Below, piece after piece: positions 1 to 10,798 of a stretch of DNA of 64,000 nt. How positions within the stretch are numbered: the first letter of the stretch is position 1; each line of letters opens with the position of its first letter. Origin of the DNA: Chrysogorgia sp. JL179-B06. Taxonomy: Eukaryota; Cnidaria; Anthozoa; Scleralcyonacea; Chrysogorgiidae. Below the pieces are notes generated by a model. That model did no database searches. It had not been told where the DNA came from and saw only the letters and a program-made list of their open reading frames with translations. The stretch lies in the NCBI GenBank assembly GCA_035772405.1, contig JAYKKM010000080.1, forward strand, positions 1 through 64,000. The letters run 5' to 3'. The position numbers were made by a program, and so were the translations under genes.

Positions 1-478
1 AAACGGTTGCAAATAACTATATTGTAGTTATATGTTGCGTGTTTTATCATAAGAACGGCCCGGCAATACTATATTGTAGTTGATATGTTGCGTGTTTTAT
101 CAGAGAACGGCGCAACTAACTATATTGTAGTGTTATGTTGCGTATCAAGTACGGCGCAATACTATATTGTACTAGTGATATGTTGCGTGTTTTATCAAGA
201 ACGGCGCAATACTATTTTGTAGTGATTTGTTGCGGTGTTTTATCATGGACGGCCGCAATCCTATATTGTAGTGATATGTTGCCGTGTTTTATCAAGAAAC
301 GGCCGCGCAATACTATATTGTAGTGATATATGCTGCGTGTTTTATCAAGAACGGCGCCAAATACTATACTGTAGTGATATGTTGCGTGTTTTATCAAGAA
401 CGGGACGCATTACTATATTAGTGTAGTGAGTGGTTATATTGCGTGTTATTTATCAAGAACGGTCGCAATACTATAGTT
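1..478. repeat. 47-bp satellite, degraded or noisy copy
   Basis: About nine tandem units containing ACTATATTGTAGTGATATG and GTTTTATCAAGAACGGCG. It is the same family as the clean array at 29.95-32.12 kb, but units here differ by many one-base insertions and deletions. Short ORFs through it are repeat translations, not genes. Confidence 0.9.
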
Positions 479-712
479 AGATTACTTTATTTAAACACGC
501 TTGTGCATCGTCAACAAAAGCTGATTTCCACGATGGGCGTGTTCCACTGACCCATTTATATTTAGTTATTACAACCGAACCACTTTATCATGTAATGGTT
601 ATATAACGATTCATATATGGGTCAGTGGAGTGCATCCCAAACTAAGTATATTTTAGTGATATGTTAGCGTGTTTTTTTGTTGAGAAACGGCCGCATAATA
701 CTATACTGTAGT
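479..712. repeat. Foldback flank of the satellite
   Basis: Unique-looking spacer with an inverted repeat: CCACTGACCCAT near 546 and its complement ATGGGTCAGTGG near 616-627. The same spacer with the same hairpin follows the clean satellite at 32.12-32.34 kb, so the whole block was duplicated as a unit. Confidence 0.8.
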
Positions 713-1460
713 GTCCATTGGACAAATTTATTGTCAATTGGAAAAAGGCCAGTGTGCAATGCAATGGTCCATTGGAAAATATGTCCATTGGACAACGCAG
801 TGTCCAATGGTCCATTGGATCCATTGGATCCATTGGAACAATAGGTCTATGGGGCTGAGACTATTCCCTGCATGAGGTGTATTAATGACATACTATCCTC
901 GACATGGGGGGTCCATAGCAAAAATGTGTTTATTTTGTTCCATTGGAAAAGGCAGTGTTGCAATGGTCCAATTGGAAAATTGTCCATTGGACAACGCAGT
1001 GTCCCAATGGACCATTGGATCCATTGGTGGAGTCCTTTGCCACAAACGCAGTGTCCAATGGTCCATTGGATCCATTGGGATCCATTGGAACAATCGGAGT
1101 CTGGCGGCTGAGACTATTCCTCTGCATGAGGTGTATTATATGACATACTATCCTCGACATGGGGTCTGGAAAATACATGGTCCATTGGATCCATTGGACA
1201 AGTTTATGTCCATTGGAAAAGGGCTATTGGTCAATTGGATCCAATTGGGCAAAGTTTTTGTCCATTGGGAATGGTAGTGTGCTATGGTCCATTGGAAAAT
1301 GTCCATTGGAAAACGCAGTTTCCAATGGTCCATTGGATTCTATTGGACAAGTCATATTTCCAATGGAAATGTGAGTTGTGTCCATTTGCAACCTTGTATC
1401 CATTGGACAATTCACATTTCCAATGGAAAATGTGATTTGTCCTTTGGACCTTGTTGTTTA
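713..1460. repeat. TCCATTGGA minisatellite, copy 1
   Basis: Dense array of the near-palindromic nonamer TCCATTGGA/TCCAATGGA, with GGATCC junctions and interspersed GACATACTATCCTCGACATG segments. It corresponds segment by segment to 32,340-33,065 but carries extra single bases throughout. All ORFs here are low-complexity translations of the repeat. Confidence 0.9.
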
Positions 1461-2460
1461 GGTATTGGACATGTATGGCTGGTTTGGTGGTGAATGTATA
1501 GTGGCTCGTTGTTCGGTTTTCGGTTTATGGCTTGAATGTGCCAAAATGTGTTTGTCAAGTCGAATGTCACGTCAAGAAAGTTTACGGTTTTTAAGTAATT
1601 TGTTGCAGTATTGTTTTTTAGCCCGAAATCTTTCAAGATGCTGGTGATATCTTTACCTTGCCTTGTCTTGCTAATCTGCGTTCGAAATAAAAGGTGGGTT
1701 GATCCGTTTGAATCGGATAATTATTTTTGGTAAGAAAGTTATATCCTCCATTCGCGATTTGTTCAGTGATCTGACGAACTACATAAAGAGGTCTTTACGA
1801 AGGTTATAGACGTGGTTGCGTAAACATAATATGGTACGATTTACAGTGTTATGTATTTGAGACTCACTAATTTCAAATCTGTTTTTAGAATTTAAAAAAC
1901 GGTTAAATACTTTGAGAATAGCTGGCAAATTTCCCAACCATAAACATTGCATCGCACAGCCTTGGAGCTATTTGACTCGGAAAAAAAGAAAGCCACAGAG
2001 TTGCCTGCGGGAGGAGGCTATAGGATCGAGATAACGTTTCAACGTATACGATTGGCAGTATATACACTTTTATATAGGTTCATCTATTTAGTGTATATTT
2101 ATACAGTTTATTGAGTATATATAATAGTTATACACTATTGACATGCTGGATATATTGTTGTTATATCTCCCAAGTACGTATATCTCCAAATACGTATTGT
2201 AAAACATATAAAGTCAAAAGTTGTATATAGTTGTATTTAGTCAACATTACATTTTACTTATTTAATCTTTAAAATACAACATTGTACATATAGTCGATAT
2301 ACTGTACATATTTATTATTTAAATTGTTTTATTTTAAATAGTTTTAATATTTAGTCATTGTATAAATTGAGTGGTTGAAAAGCCCTTTGGGGAACACACA
2401 ATAAAGTATCTATATATCTATCTATCTATCTGGAGATTGAATGAATGTGGAGGATTATAT
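1461..2460. other. No gene recognised
   Basis: AT-rich sequence with no homology-like reading frame, RNA gene or clear inverted repeat that I can support. Homology to the 33-kb copy is lost soon after about 1,475. Confidence 0.6.
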
Positions 2461-2537
2461 AGTGTATATAGTGGATATATAGTATATGTAATATATATAT
2501 ATATTTATATTTATATATATATTTATATATATTTATA

Positions 2538-2570
<33 letters not shown>

Positions 2571-2572
2571 AG

Positions 2573-2641
<69 letters not shown>

Positions 2642-2705
2642 CATGCACATTTATATACGTTATATAATATATATATATTATATATATTTGAGAATATATA
2701 TATCT
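2461..2705. repeat. (TA)n microsatellite tract
   Basis: Long interrupted TA dinucleotide run with TATATT interruptions. The IYIYIY-type ORF across it is spurious. Confidence 0.95.
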
Positions 2706-3540
2706 GTATCATCTGATACAGAATACTAATAAACCTTGATATTTATTCTGTTTATTTCTGTTTTGTGTTAAAAGCAATAAACTGAAAAGCTTATACTTAG
2801 CTACACTGGATACCATAAATTAAACTATAATACACTAAATCTTTAGCTGTTCAAAACAGAATCCTGACAATATTTATTGCTAAGATATTTAATTTAATAT
2901 AAAACAATTATTAGTCCACGTAAAACATACTTCAACGCTGCTTATAGATTCTGGTACCGCTTTCTATTCATTCTTCTGATCTTTACGTGGTTTCCAAGTC
3001 AGAATCCTGAAAATATCAATACAAACAGAATCTTTAAAAGGCCGAGAGATAACTATTGTCAGCACTGACAAAGATATTGACGAATGACACTTCACAAATC
3101 AAATCATTCTTTATTCCTGTCCCCGATAGATTCGATATGGACGATAAATTCACATTGCATTTTCTTCGCATGCATTTTTAAATCTTGAGTGATTGCGGTT
3201 TTTATGTCCGAAATAGCGAGATATCATAATTAAAGGATTCGGGCTTCTGTTATAGTTTCTCATGAAATTTCTTCGATCAGAATCGTTTCTATCAGAGCAG
3301 GAAAACTTTTCAAAGCATGCTTAGTTTTTTACGAACCAGACCCTCACGGCTTTCTCAAACTATATTTGCTTGTGTAAGGTCACTTACAAAAGTTTTTTTG
3401 TCTGCCCAAAAACAATGGGTTATTTCAGTGAGGTGTTTACGGAAAGGAATTATAAAAATGAAAACAATTCGCGTCCGTGTTGTATTCGAATATACTAATT
3501 CTCGCCAACACGGCCGCTCATGTTGTAAATAGTACATATA
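2706..3540. other. No gene recognised
   Basis: No coding pattern beyond short chance ORFs. A weak overlapping pair near 3,317-3,537 shows no recognisable domain. Confidence 0.55.
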
Positions 3541-3544
3541 TATC

Positions 3545-3600
3545 TTACTCTGATGAAGAGCTGCGCTCGAAAACGTCAGTGAGTATCTCGTTCACTAAAT
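3545..3600 (+). ncRNA. Hammerhead-like motif, PLE-terminus family
   Basis: CTGATGA at 3,550-3,556 is followed by a small stem (GAGC/GCTC) and GAAAACGTCAGT, then TCTCGTTCACTAAAT. This is the same family as the motifs at 9.2, 10.2, 12.33 and 13.03 kb. The conserved core is visible, stem III can be drawn as ACG/CGT, but stem I pairs imperfectly, so self-cleavage is doubtful. The adjacent TTGAGCGCTC at 3,633 resembles the box seen at other element edges. Confidence 0.55.
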
Positions 3601-4140
3601 TATTGGCAGTATACCACCTTTTTCTTTGTTGAGCGCTCTGTGAAGTAGGGGCGTGGGTGTCCTTTAGCACAAATGCAACGCTCGCTACCATTGTGGGCTG
3701 TACTTGTGCGCTCTGGCCCCAGTCGCACTTCACGCTATCTGGATATTCCTGGTCGCCGGTGCAATTTTCCCTGTCGTGAATGGTCGTTACCATCCCGAAG
3801 GGTCGTTACCATCCCAGCTCTCATAGAATGTTGGTGTAAGTCGGAGGTGTGAATATCCTCGTGGGTCCCAAGGTTCCCGTGAAAATTCAAAATATGATTA
3901 AATATTTAGTATTTGGTATCACACTACAGCCAGAAGAGCATTCATGCAGAAGATATTATTACATGGCAAACTGTCAATCCTGGATCAGTAAATTCGATTT
4001 TGTGTTCGACGGTCACAAACGTATATATTGAGATACTTTCCAAAAGGCAAACGACGTTATTCGTGGGATTTCGAAATATCAATCGCAACAAAATCGTAAT
4101 TTATTATTTATTTATTTTTATGCTGCCGAGGTCCAAAATT
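3601..4140. other. No gene recognised
   Basis: Flank of the hammerhead-like element followed by unassigned sequence. The minus-strand ORF at 3,545-3,793 shows no recognisable domain. Confidence 0.5.
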
Positions 4141-4143
4141 TAT

Positions 4144-4212
4144 TGACTGACAAAAATTTGTCGACCGACAAAATATATTTGTCGACCGTCAAAATTTATT
4201 TGTCGACCGAAA
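4144..4212. repeat. TTTGTCGACCG short tandem repeat
   Basis: Three near-copies of TTTGTCGACCGACAAAAT. Each contains the palindrome GTCGAC. Confidence 0.75.
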
Positions 4213-4454
4213 CTATTTTAATGCGCATTGCAATTATGGACAACCCTAGTATGATATCCATAAATTATTAGTTAAGCATTTCTGCATTTGCCATAGTAAC
4301 ATATAGTTAATTCGCGTAAAGTCACTTATTAGTCCATAACTTGATGCTTTTCAACAGGTGATAAAACGTGTGGTGCTGCGTAGGCAGTGTAAAAAATATA
4401 TAAATCAAAATGTATAAAAAGGTTGGTGTTACTGCCGAATTAGCGATGTAAGTT

Positions 4455-4490
4455 GTCTAACGTTTCGAGGGCGAAGGCTCTTCGTCAGAG
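4455..4490 (-). ncRNA. Hammerhead-like motif (CTGACGA core)
   Basis: On the minus strand CTGACGA (position 7 of the core is variable) is followed by a GAG/CTC-closed stem and GAAACGTTAG. The third core segment is not convincing. It faces a sibling motif at 4,550-4,580 on the plus strand. Confidence 0.4.
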
Positions 4491-4549
4491 GAGTGGAAAC
4501 TTAAAGTGAAATTATTCATAGTTATTTTTTCACTTTACGTTTTATTTCT

Positions 4550-4580
4550 CTGGACCGAAGGGCCTATCGAAACGTTAGAC
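4550..4580 (+). ncRNA. Decayed hammerhead-like motif
   Basis: CTGGACCGAAGGGCC followed by TATCGAAACGTTAGAC. It matches the opposite-strand motif at 4,455-4,490 with a damaged first core segment. The pair forms an inverted arrangement of PLE ends. Confidence 0.35.
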
Positions 4581-4689
4581 TAACTTAACACACTATTTCA
4601 TAGACTTGCTCCAAATCTGCCTCTTGATTGTTTCGGGTCTTGTTTAAAGTTGTTTTTTTTCAAAGACAACTCGCCATATAGTTGCTTGT

Positions 4690-5880
4690 TTCGCTTTTTA
4701 GATAGTTAATTTTATGAAAGAACACGAAGGAGCCGCGAAATAAAGTGTGCTGGGATCCTCAAGACACCACGTGGTATTTCACTTCCGCTTACCCAACCTT
4801 TCTATTGATTTAAATTCTCGCTTTCTCTAAGACTGTCATTCGCTTCTGATCAATCAACATAAGTTTTAATGACGAATGTTCAACACCATGACAGTCCAAA
4901 AAAGTGATTAACAGTACTGCAAGTTCTTACGTTTATGCTATATGGTGCGATTTGTAATTTGCAAGTCGGCTCTTATAAAATTGACTGTTTTAGAACCCAT
5001 TCCCTGCAAACCACAAAGGCCACACATTTCTGCGAGATATACGGTGATCTAGCCTTGTAAACTTTCCCGAAGTATGGGATGAACGAAAAGTGTTTCCGGT
5101 AATAAGAAAGTTATTACTCTAGACAATCACCACCCTTAGACTGAACTCTTAGTATACAGCCCAGCGCATCTTGATTATTGGTGTTCTTATACGAGTTAGA
5201 AGGTGCCTATAAAAGCTCTTTTAAATTAGCAATTTCCGTTTATCTACGTATACCCGACTCGCGCTTTTCAGGTATAATAGACTTGGCCCGTGTATCACCA
5301 TCTAATAATATGATCGATGTTTCTTAAAACTTTTTTGAATATCAGGCGCTCTGGGATTATATTTAACACTAAACACGCAATACCCACCCTCTACCTTCTT
5401 TTCTACTCTTTCGAGCATTCTTCCCGAGTCTTTTCGGCATCTTCCATTAATCTTATCTGTTGACATGTGTTTCATCTATGGCCACACTCGATGAAATATA
5501 ACTAATATTTTCTCTTACTCTTAACCTTAAAATCATCCTTCATTAGAACAGATATCCTACGTAATCTCAAAAGTACACCCTTGGCCTAATACCACGTATT
5601 TTGCGAACCAGGATGACACGAATTTGCATTAAGATATATATGTGGGTCAGTAGGCTTACTACCCATTCACCGATGTTTTCAAATCATATTATTAGATTAT
5701 GGAAATAGAAAGATCCAAAAAATGCAAAGAACTACCCCCAACATTCCATCGTAAATTGTAATATAAGAAATCATATGTATTCATGAAAGTACTAAAAAAA
5801 AATGCATTAAGCCGCAAAACTGTACCACGCCAAAGCCCAAACGTGTCATCCCGAAATCTAAACCAAGATCTCAACTAATG
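4690..5880 (-). pseudogene. Penelope-like element, RT and GIY-YIG remnant
   Basis: The minus strand reads, in broken frames, a reverse transcriptase end followed by a GIY-YIG-type tail. At 5,874-5,692 an ORF carries RFRDDTFGLW (RT motif C, with the R-D-D form common in PLEs) and, farther on, GGSSLHFLDLSI. Downstream frames give LNANSCHPGS and LRLRRISV, then a tail with VEHSS near 4,890. In PLEs the RT copies the RNA and the GIY-YIG domain nicks the target; that is family knowledge. Stops and frameshifts are frequent. The 3' part (about 4,860-5,260) is an inverted copy of 6,130-6,570, so two related PLE copies lie tail-out around 5.7 kb. Confidence 0.7.
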
Positions 5881-5949
5881 GCGATACATTTCTGTAGATT
5901 CTTGCACCTTCTTATCTATTTGTTCCGCGACAATATCGGCATAGGATCA

Positions 5950-6760
5950 AGAATTGTTAGGTGCCCATAGCTGGTACCTTTTTTTTGCAAACCAAAATTG
6001 TCCGCAGAAAAAGGCCGAACAATTTCTCTTAAGACAGATTTCTAAAGCCTCGATAATACATTCAACAGGGTACATCAAACCTATCCGAAAATTCGACCTA
6101 ACTTTTCGACAGTACATCTTTCTACTCCTTTCTACTATTCGGTTTACGTATAAACGGAAATTGCTAATTTAAAAGAGCTTTTAGCACCTTCCTAATCCGT
6201 ATAAGAACACCAATAATCAAGATGCGCTGGGCTGTTATATAGTGTTAAAGCTAAGCGTTGTGATTGCTGTAATAACTTTCTTTATTACCGGTAAGCACTT
6301 TTCGTTCAGCCTATACTGGAAAGGTTTACATAGATCAGAGGAAATCCCTTTCATGTAGTTCAGCCTAATGTGGTATTATATCGCGAAAATGTGTGGCTTG
6401 TGGTTTGCAGGGGATTAGGTTCTACTGTCAATTTAAAGAGCCGACTTACAAATTACAAATCGCACATAAAGCATAAACGTAGAAAAACGCAGTACTGTTA
6501 ATCACTTTTCGGACTGTCATGGTGTTGATCATTCGGCATTAAAATTTTATTGTTGATTGATCAGAGGCTTGACTGTCTTAGAGTATGCTGAGAATTTTTG
6601 GTTTGGTGCTTTGTTGACCAATCGGGGAGGTTCTTAATTGCGTTCATGATTTTGTTACAACAATAGTTTCTTTTTACTGTTTAGTACTATTGTTTGGTTT
6701 TTGTTCTATTTCACGCAATAATTATTTATTAGTTAGTTTAATTTATTCAATATTATGTAT
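5950..6760 (+). pseudogene. Penelope-like element, GIY-YIG tail remnant
   Basis: Plus-strand partner of the 4.7-5.9 kb copy. From about 6,390 frames read a CHGVDHSALKF segment, then LEYAENFWFGALLTNRGG near 6,590-6,640, which is the end of the GIY-YIG region in this PLE type. Stops (for example after FYC) and frame changes make it non-functional. The upstream part to 5,950 is poorly readable. A hammerhead-like motif follows at 6,797, as expected at a PLE 3' end. Confidence 0.65.
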
Positions 6761-6796
6761 ATATATAAAGGTACTTTAGATTGTATTTCATTTTTT

Positions 6797-6830
6797 CTGA
6801 CGAAGGATGTCACATGCAGTCGAAATTTTA
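6797..6830 (+). ncRNA. Hammerhead-like motif at PLE 3' end
   Basis: CTGACGA, a stem (GGATGT.. / ..GCAGTC, imperfect) and GAAATTTTATTTTA lie about 130 nt after the PLE tail. Only two of the three core segments are evident. Confidence 0.35.
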
Positions 6831-6950
6831 TTTTATTTATTAATATTGGTTTATAGTTGGTTTTGGGTCGTGGCCTGTTATTTTGTAATCTATAGATGTT
6901 GAATTGGCCGAGGCGGGTTTTGCTCTTTGTCCGTGTTTTTATATATAATC

Positions 6951-6951
<1 letters not shown>

Positions 6952-6987
<36 letters not shown>

Positions 6988-7054
6988 CCAAATGTGAAAA
7001 GGTGGTAATTCCAAAACAACGGGTAATTCAAAACACTGTCTACGCTGCACTCTA

Positions 7055-7089
<35 letters not shown>

Positions 7090-7090
7090 C

Positions 7091-7122
<32 letters not shown>

Positions 7123-7197
7123 CTATATTATTTATACTATAGTATATATATATATTTATATATATATATATTATATATATATATATATAGATATATA
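6952..7197. repeat. (TA)n tracts flanking element ends
   Basis: Two TA runs (6,958-6,986 and 7,063-7,195) separated by about 75 bp containing CAAATGTGAAAAGGTGG and CAAAACACTGTCTACGCTGC. The second phrase recurs beside other hammerhead-like elements at 9.1, 12.4 and 13.1 kb. Confidence 0.9.
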
Positions 7198-7742
7198 TAC
7201 ATTGGAAGTATAACAATGTGGCCCTACCGGCTATCACCATATGGCTTGTTATGGTAAACTGGGGACTTGGGAACCCCACTTTGTACGGGTACACATTGTT
7301 GGATTGGCTTTGTGGAGTCACCAGAGTGCTCAAACTGCGAGCAGTGAGCAATGGCATTTACGCAAACAGTAAACGTCTCATTGAGAGAGACTCTCCGCCC
7401 AATCCATGAGAGTGCTCAATACCACAATGGCCGGTGAGCGTTAATAGTATTCATGATAGATATACAATGTGGGGGGCCCTTAAACACCGGCCTATCAACA
7501 TATGGCTTTATGGTAACTGTGGACTTGGGACCCACTATGTACGGGCTTCATTTGTTGGATTGCATTGTGGAGTCACCAGATGTGCTCAAACCTCGCGCAG
7601 TGAGCAATGCATAAAGCAAACAGTAATGTCTACTTGCGAGAGGACTCTCCGCCATCCAATGAGTGTGCTCAAACCTAATGAGCGGTGGAGCGTAATATAT
7701 ACATGAAAGTATACAATGTGGCCCTACCGGCTATCACCATAT
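7198..7742. repeat. ~245-bp tandem repeat, 2.2 copies, retrozyme-like size
   Basis: Units begin near 7,205, 7,455 and 7,703 with ACAATGTGG..CCC and contain the phrase AGTGCTCAAACTGCGAGCAG, also found in the 48-kb hammerhead repeat. Each full unit has two GTGCTCAA boxes. I find no CTGATGA..GAAA core, so the relation to the 48-kb family rests on the shared segment, unit length and tandem layout. Many one-base indels separate the copies. Confidence 0.7.
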
Positions 7743-7774
7743 GGCTATATATCACTATATATTATATATTATTG

Positions 7775-7980
7775 AAAGGATTTATGGTGAAGGAAAATTT
7801 CGAGTGTTGGAATATTACATTTTAAGACCAAAGCGGGACCAATTGCGATTTGAACTGGTCAACTATTTCAACTGGTCCCGATATTTGGTCTTAAAATGTA
7901 TGTATTCCAACACTCGAAAATTTTCCTTCACCATTAAATCCTCTTAAACATGTAGTTTGATCGGAGTGAAATGCCAAAAT
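7775..7980. mobile_element. Palindromic copy of a tRNA-like repeat body
   Basis: The left arm (AAAGGATTTATGGTGAAGG onward) and the right arm ending at 7,945 are inverted copies of the body that follows the tRNA-like heads at 48.85-48.95 and 49.11-49.21 kb (TTGGTCTTAAAATGTATGTA, then CCAACACTCGAAA). The tRNA-like head is absent here. A truncated copy lies at 25,262-25,300. Confidence 0.75.
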
Positions 7981-8049
7981 ATTAGGATTATATAAATATA
8001 TATATATTATATATATATATATATATATGTTGAATTTAAAAAAGAAAAA

Positions 8050-8815
8050 TCAGGCAGACCAAAACGATGATGCTCCTAAACGGATGATGTTTTCCGTTAG
8101 TATTAGATTATAACCCCAGACTTCCAGACATCGGAAAAATTATTAAGTGAATCGTGATTTTATTAGAATCGTCGCCGGTGTTAAGAGATATATTTCCGCC
8201 TCTAAGGTCCATCATACCTGCCTTATAGGAGAACTAAGAATTTGAAACGGATATATTAGCGCCCTTTCTAAGTTTAGGAAAAAAGGCCTACAGATACTGG
8301 AGAATAACTCGGTTAAGTTAGGGATGTTTTAAATGTATAAAGAAATGTGTCCTATGTAAAAATTATTTGGCAGAAGCTGAAATTTTTACTAGTTATGCCA
8401 CCGGCCGCTTTTCTATAAGATGAAGCCAGGCGCTTTCTTGTACTTCTCCTCTGATCTGGGGTGATATATTTAGTTTCTTGTAAGATAATGCCAAATTGCA
8501 GTTATGTGGGGATCCACATAATAACCAATTTAAAGTTTCGATTTTCGCAATCATAATATCGGCGAATGGTTACCGGTAAAAATACCTGTGAGGTTGCCAC
8601 ACATTTTAATAAAAACTCCTCATGTCTTAGTGGGATTTCGAGTTTATAGTAATTGAAAGCTATTTTAAATAAAGACAATGTTGGAAGAACTTCTATTAGC
8701 CAGAGGAGGCTTATTGCGAACAGCACAATTGCGTACTTTTACAGCCATTAGGGGTTAAACAAAAGATGCGAATACCGTTCAAAGAATACCGCGATTAAAT
8801 ACATGTCCATGTTAA
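8050..8815 (+). pseudogene. Penelope-like element, C-terminal GIY-YIG remnant
   Basis: Reading across frames gives a PLE C-terminal order: KFRKKAYRYW near 8,270, a cysteine cluster CIKKCVLCKNYLAEAEIFTS at about 8,330-8,390, a SYATGR segment, a region matching the GIY-YIG core, and KTPHVLVGF near 8,610 where PLEs have a His-rich strand. The frame changes at least four times and stops occur, so it is inactive. It would have supplied the target-nicking endonuclease domain of a PLE. A hammerhead-like motif follows at 8,919 and then (TA)n at 9,007: a complete 3' end arrangement. Confidence 0.65.
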
Positions 8816-8918
8816 TTTATTACATGGATCATTTTTAAGTAAATTTATGTAAATTTTTATTGTATATTATGTATATATTAGGGCACTTTGTGCCATATAT
8901 TTATTCTTATATTATTAA

Positions 8919-8945
8919 CTGAAGAAGAAACGAATGTTCGAAATA
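8919..8945 (+). ncRNA. Hammerhead-like motif at PLE 3' end
   Basis: CTGAAGA (variable position 7 = A), a weak GAA..TTC stem and GAAATATTTTA follow the PLE tail by about 100 nt. No convincing third core segment. Confidence 0.35.
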
Positions 8946-9006
8946 TTTTAAACATTTATCTGGACTGGTCAGAAACGTTTTCTTGCTCTTTGTCATTTTC
9001 TTCCCA

Positions 9007-9010
9007 ATTC

Positions 9011-9044
<34 letters not shown>

Positions 9045-9115
9045 ATATATTATATATATATTTTCATAATATATATATATATATATTTTTATTAAAATTT
9101 TTAATATATATATAA
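9007..9115. repeat. (TA)n tract
   Basis: TA-rich microsatellite at the junction between the plus-strand PLE ending at about 8.95 kb and the minus-strand PLE whose end lies at about 9.15 kb. Confidence 0.95.
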
Positions 9116-9184
9116 TGGTAAAGTGCTGCGTAGACAGTGTTTTTGAATTATATAGCTAAGTGTAAAAGGTGGTAAACTGCCAAG

Positions 9185-9240
9185 AACTTTAGTGGACGTT
9201 GAGATACTGACATTTCGAGCACGGAGGCCCTTCATCAGAG
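9185..9240 (-). ncRNA. Hammerhead-like motif, PLE 3' end
   Basis: Plus-strand TCATCAG at 9,232-9,238 gives CTGATGA on the minus strand, then a GGC/GCC-type stem II and GAAATGTCAGTATCTC. It ends the minus-strand PLE at 9.29-10.12 kb and abuts CAAAAACACTGTCTACGCAG and the (TA)n tract. Confidence 0.5.
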
Positions 9241-9289
9241 TAAGACGAGATGAAATAAAATTAAATAGGGCTATATATTATATGCCAAA

Positions 9290-10120
9290 AAAGGGTTGTT
9301 GTCACAAGTAGGAAAAGTAGCCCCCAAATCAAATGCACGGGAGTTAAACAAAACTAATGATTTTAATGACATGCGAAAAAGGTTAAATCATGTTGCTATT
9401 TTTAAAATCAGTAGCTATCAGCAAACAGACTGAGGGGGCGGGAAGAAAGAAATAGGACAGGTCCAATATTAAGGGGATTGGGCGATAGGTAAAGCAGTAA
9501 GGAAACAAAAACTTGAAAAACAAAAGGAGATGAAAGTGCATAAGCTAAGAATTAAAAAAGTTCCAAGCAAATTAAAATTAACCAAAAAACTTGTAGGAAA
9601 TTAAAATAAAAGAAAAAACGTTCGTTAAGACCAAAGAGGATGTTGTTGGTGCCACGTTTTTAAAAATGAAGACGCTTCTCCTGCCGTTTGCGGTTATCGT
9701 TACCCACCTGAGATGGGAAGGATGGCACCAGACTTTCATGTCTGAAACCAAATGGTTAGAGCTGTTGAGAATTGGCGGGACTACAGCATTGTCAACATTA
9801 ATTGGTTCCTCACGGAACGCATATGATTCAGCAAACCTGTCTGAAAGGCGTTCGCCCAGTTTTCCACCGATTGTAGATTCTATGGGTATTTATTTCCCCC
9901 GGCCCCATTTGCCACAAAAGAAATGTAATAAATGATGTTGGTTTGGACGTGCATGAAAAAAGTATGATGGATTATGTGGTTGAATTTGGGGGCAGTAATA
10001 ACTGTAGTGGGATTGAGAAAAGGGCATGTGTTGCAACGGGTGGAACAGCCGCCATGAAAATTATTCCCGGCTGGTGCCGAGGTATTTAGTTTAAGGGCAC
10101 TGTATACTAAAGGAGTCACG
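9290..10120 (-). pseudogene. Penelope-like element, GIY-YIG remnant
   Basis: From 10,119 the minus strand reads CSTRCNTCPFLNPTT, a cysteine-rich knuckle typical just before GIY-YIG in one PLE group, then NIIYYISF at the GIY position. A frame change then leads to KLGERLSDRFAE, SNHLVSDMKVW and, near 9,660, FIFKNVAPTTSS, which sits where this family has its final conserved strand. The order and spacing fit a GIY-YIG endonuclease of about 90 residues. Several frameshifts break it. The plus-strand ORF at 9,666-9,935 is its shadow. The 3' flank carries the hammerhead-like motif at 9.2 kb and an inverted sibling lies on the 5' side at 10.18 kb. Confidence 0.7.
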
Positions 10121-10171
10121 AATGTTTTTTATTACGGCGAAAAAGATACCAAAGGGTTATCGGTGGAAAAT

Positions 10172-10250
10172 GGCTAAGGGCTCCGCTCCGAAACGTCAGT
10201 ATCTCTGTCACTAAATTCTTGGACAGTTTTCCACCTTTTTCACTTTGCTA
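10172..10250 (+). ncRNA. Truncated hammerhead-like end
   Basis: AAGGGCTCCGCTC then CGAAACGTCAGTATCTC and TCACTAAATTCTTGG match the 12.33-kb motif, but the CTGATGA segment is replaced by TGGCTAA. It is inverted relative to the motif at 9.2 kb, so this PLE is bracketed by inverted termini. Confidence 0.5.
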
Positions 10251-10737
10251 TATTTTATATATATTTATATATTATCTATATATATTATACACTATTATAC
10301 AGTACACTTTTGACTTTAGACGTATATATACTATACGTATTTTACTGTAGTATTATATATATTCATATATATAAAAACTGTAAAAAGAGAAGGGATTTTG
10401 GGCCTACAATAACTTGAATTCATTCGTTTTTTTCCCCTTTTTTTTTTCCTTTTTTTTTTTTTTTTCCCCCCCGCATGGACTCAACTTAATGATTTTTACC
10501 TTAATTAGAATTTTTTAATGGAAACTTTGAGAATTGTATATAAATAGGTTTCTCTTGCACCCACGAAACGTTGGTCTGCAATAAAGTTTTTAATGTTAAG
10601 AGTTTTTATTTTGAATATTATTTATTATACTAGTATATAGTGGCGAGAGAGAGAGAGAGAAGGAGAGTAGAGAGAGAGAGAGAGAGAGAGATCGAGAAAT
10701 GTGTTGATAACTAGTATCGAGTACATACGGGTAGTAG
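10251..10737. repeat. AT-rich DNA, poly-T, PLE 3' scrap and (GA)n
   Basis: Contains TA-rich stretches, a T/C homopolymer tract at 10,433-10,472, the phrase CACGAAACGTTGGTCTGCAA near 10,562 followed by TAAAG (a GAAAC-containing PLE-like 3' scrap), and a GA microsatellite at 10,643-10,695. Confidence 0.7.
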
Positions 10738-10798
10738 ATAGTGCTCAATGGCGAAAGCCACATGAAAAACACAAGTTTGAGTTACTCATAAGATACTT

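Noticed and set aside
885..1277. Long ORFs in the TCCATTGGA arrays (also 20,271-20,867, 21,311-22,060 and 32,364-32,735)
   Set aside because: They translate the nonamer repeat into IGSNG/PMDPMD-type low-complexity sequence on both strands and change frame with each indel.
2371..2667. IYIYIY-type ORFs across (TA)n tracts (also 7, 9, 12.8, 25 and 50 kb)
   Set aside because: Direct translation of TA dinucleotides; no coding evidence.
9666..9935. 89-residue plus-strand ORF
   Set aside because: Shadow of the minus-strand PLE GIY-YIG remnant.
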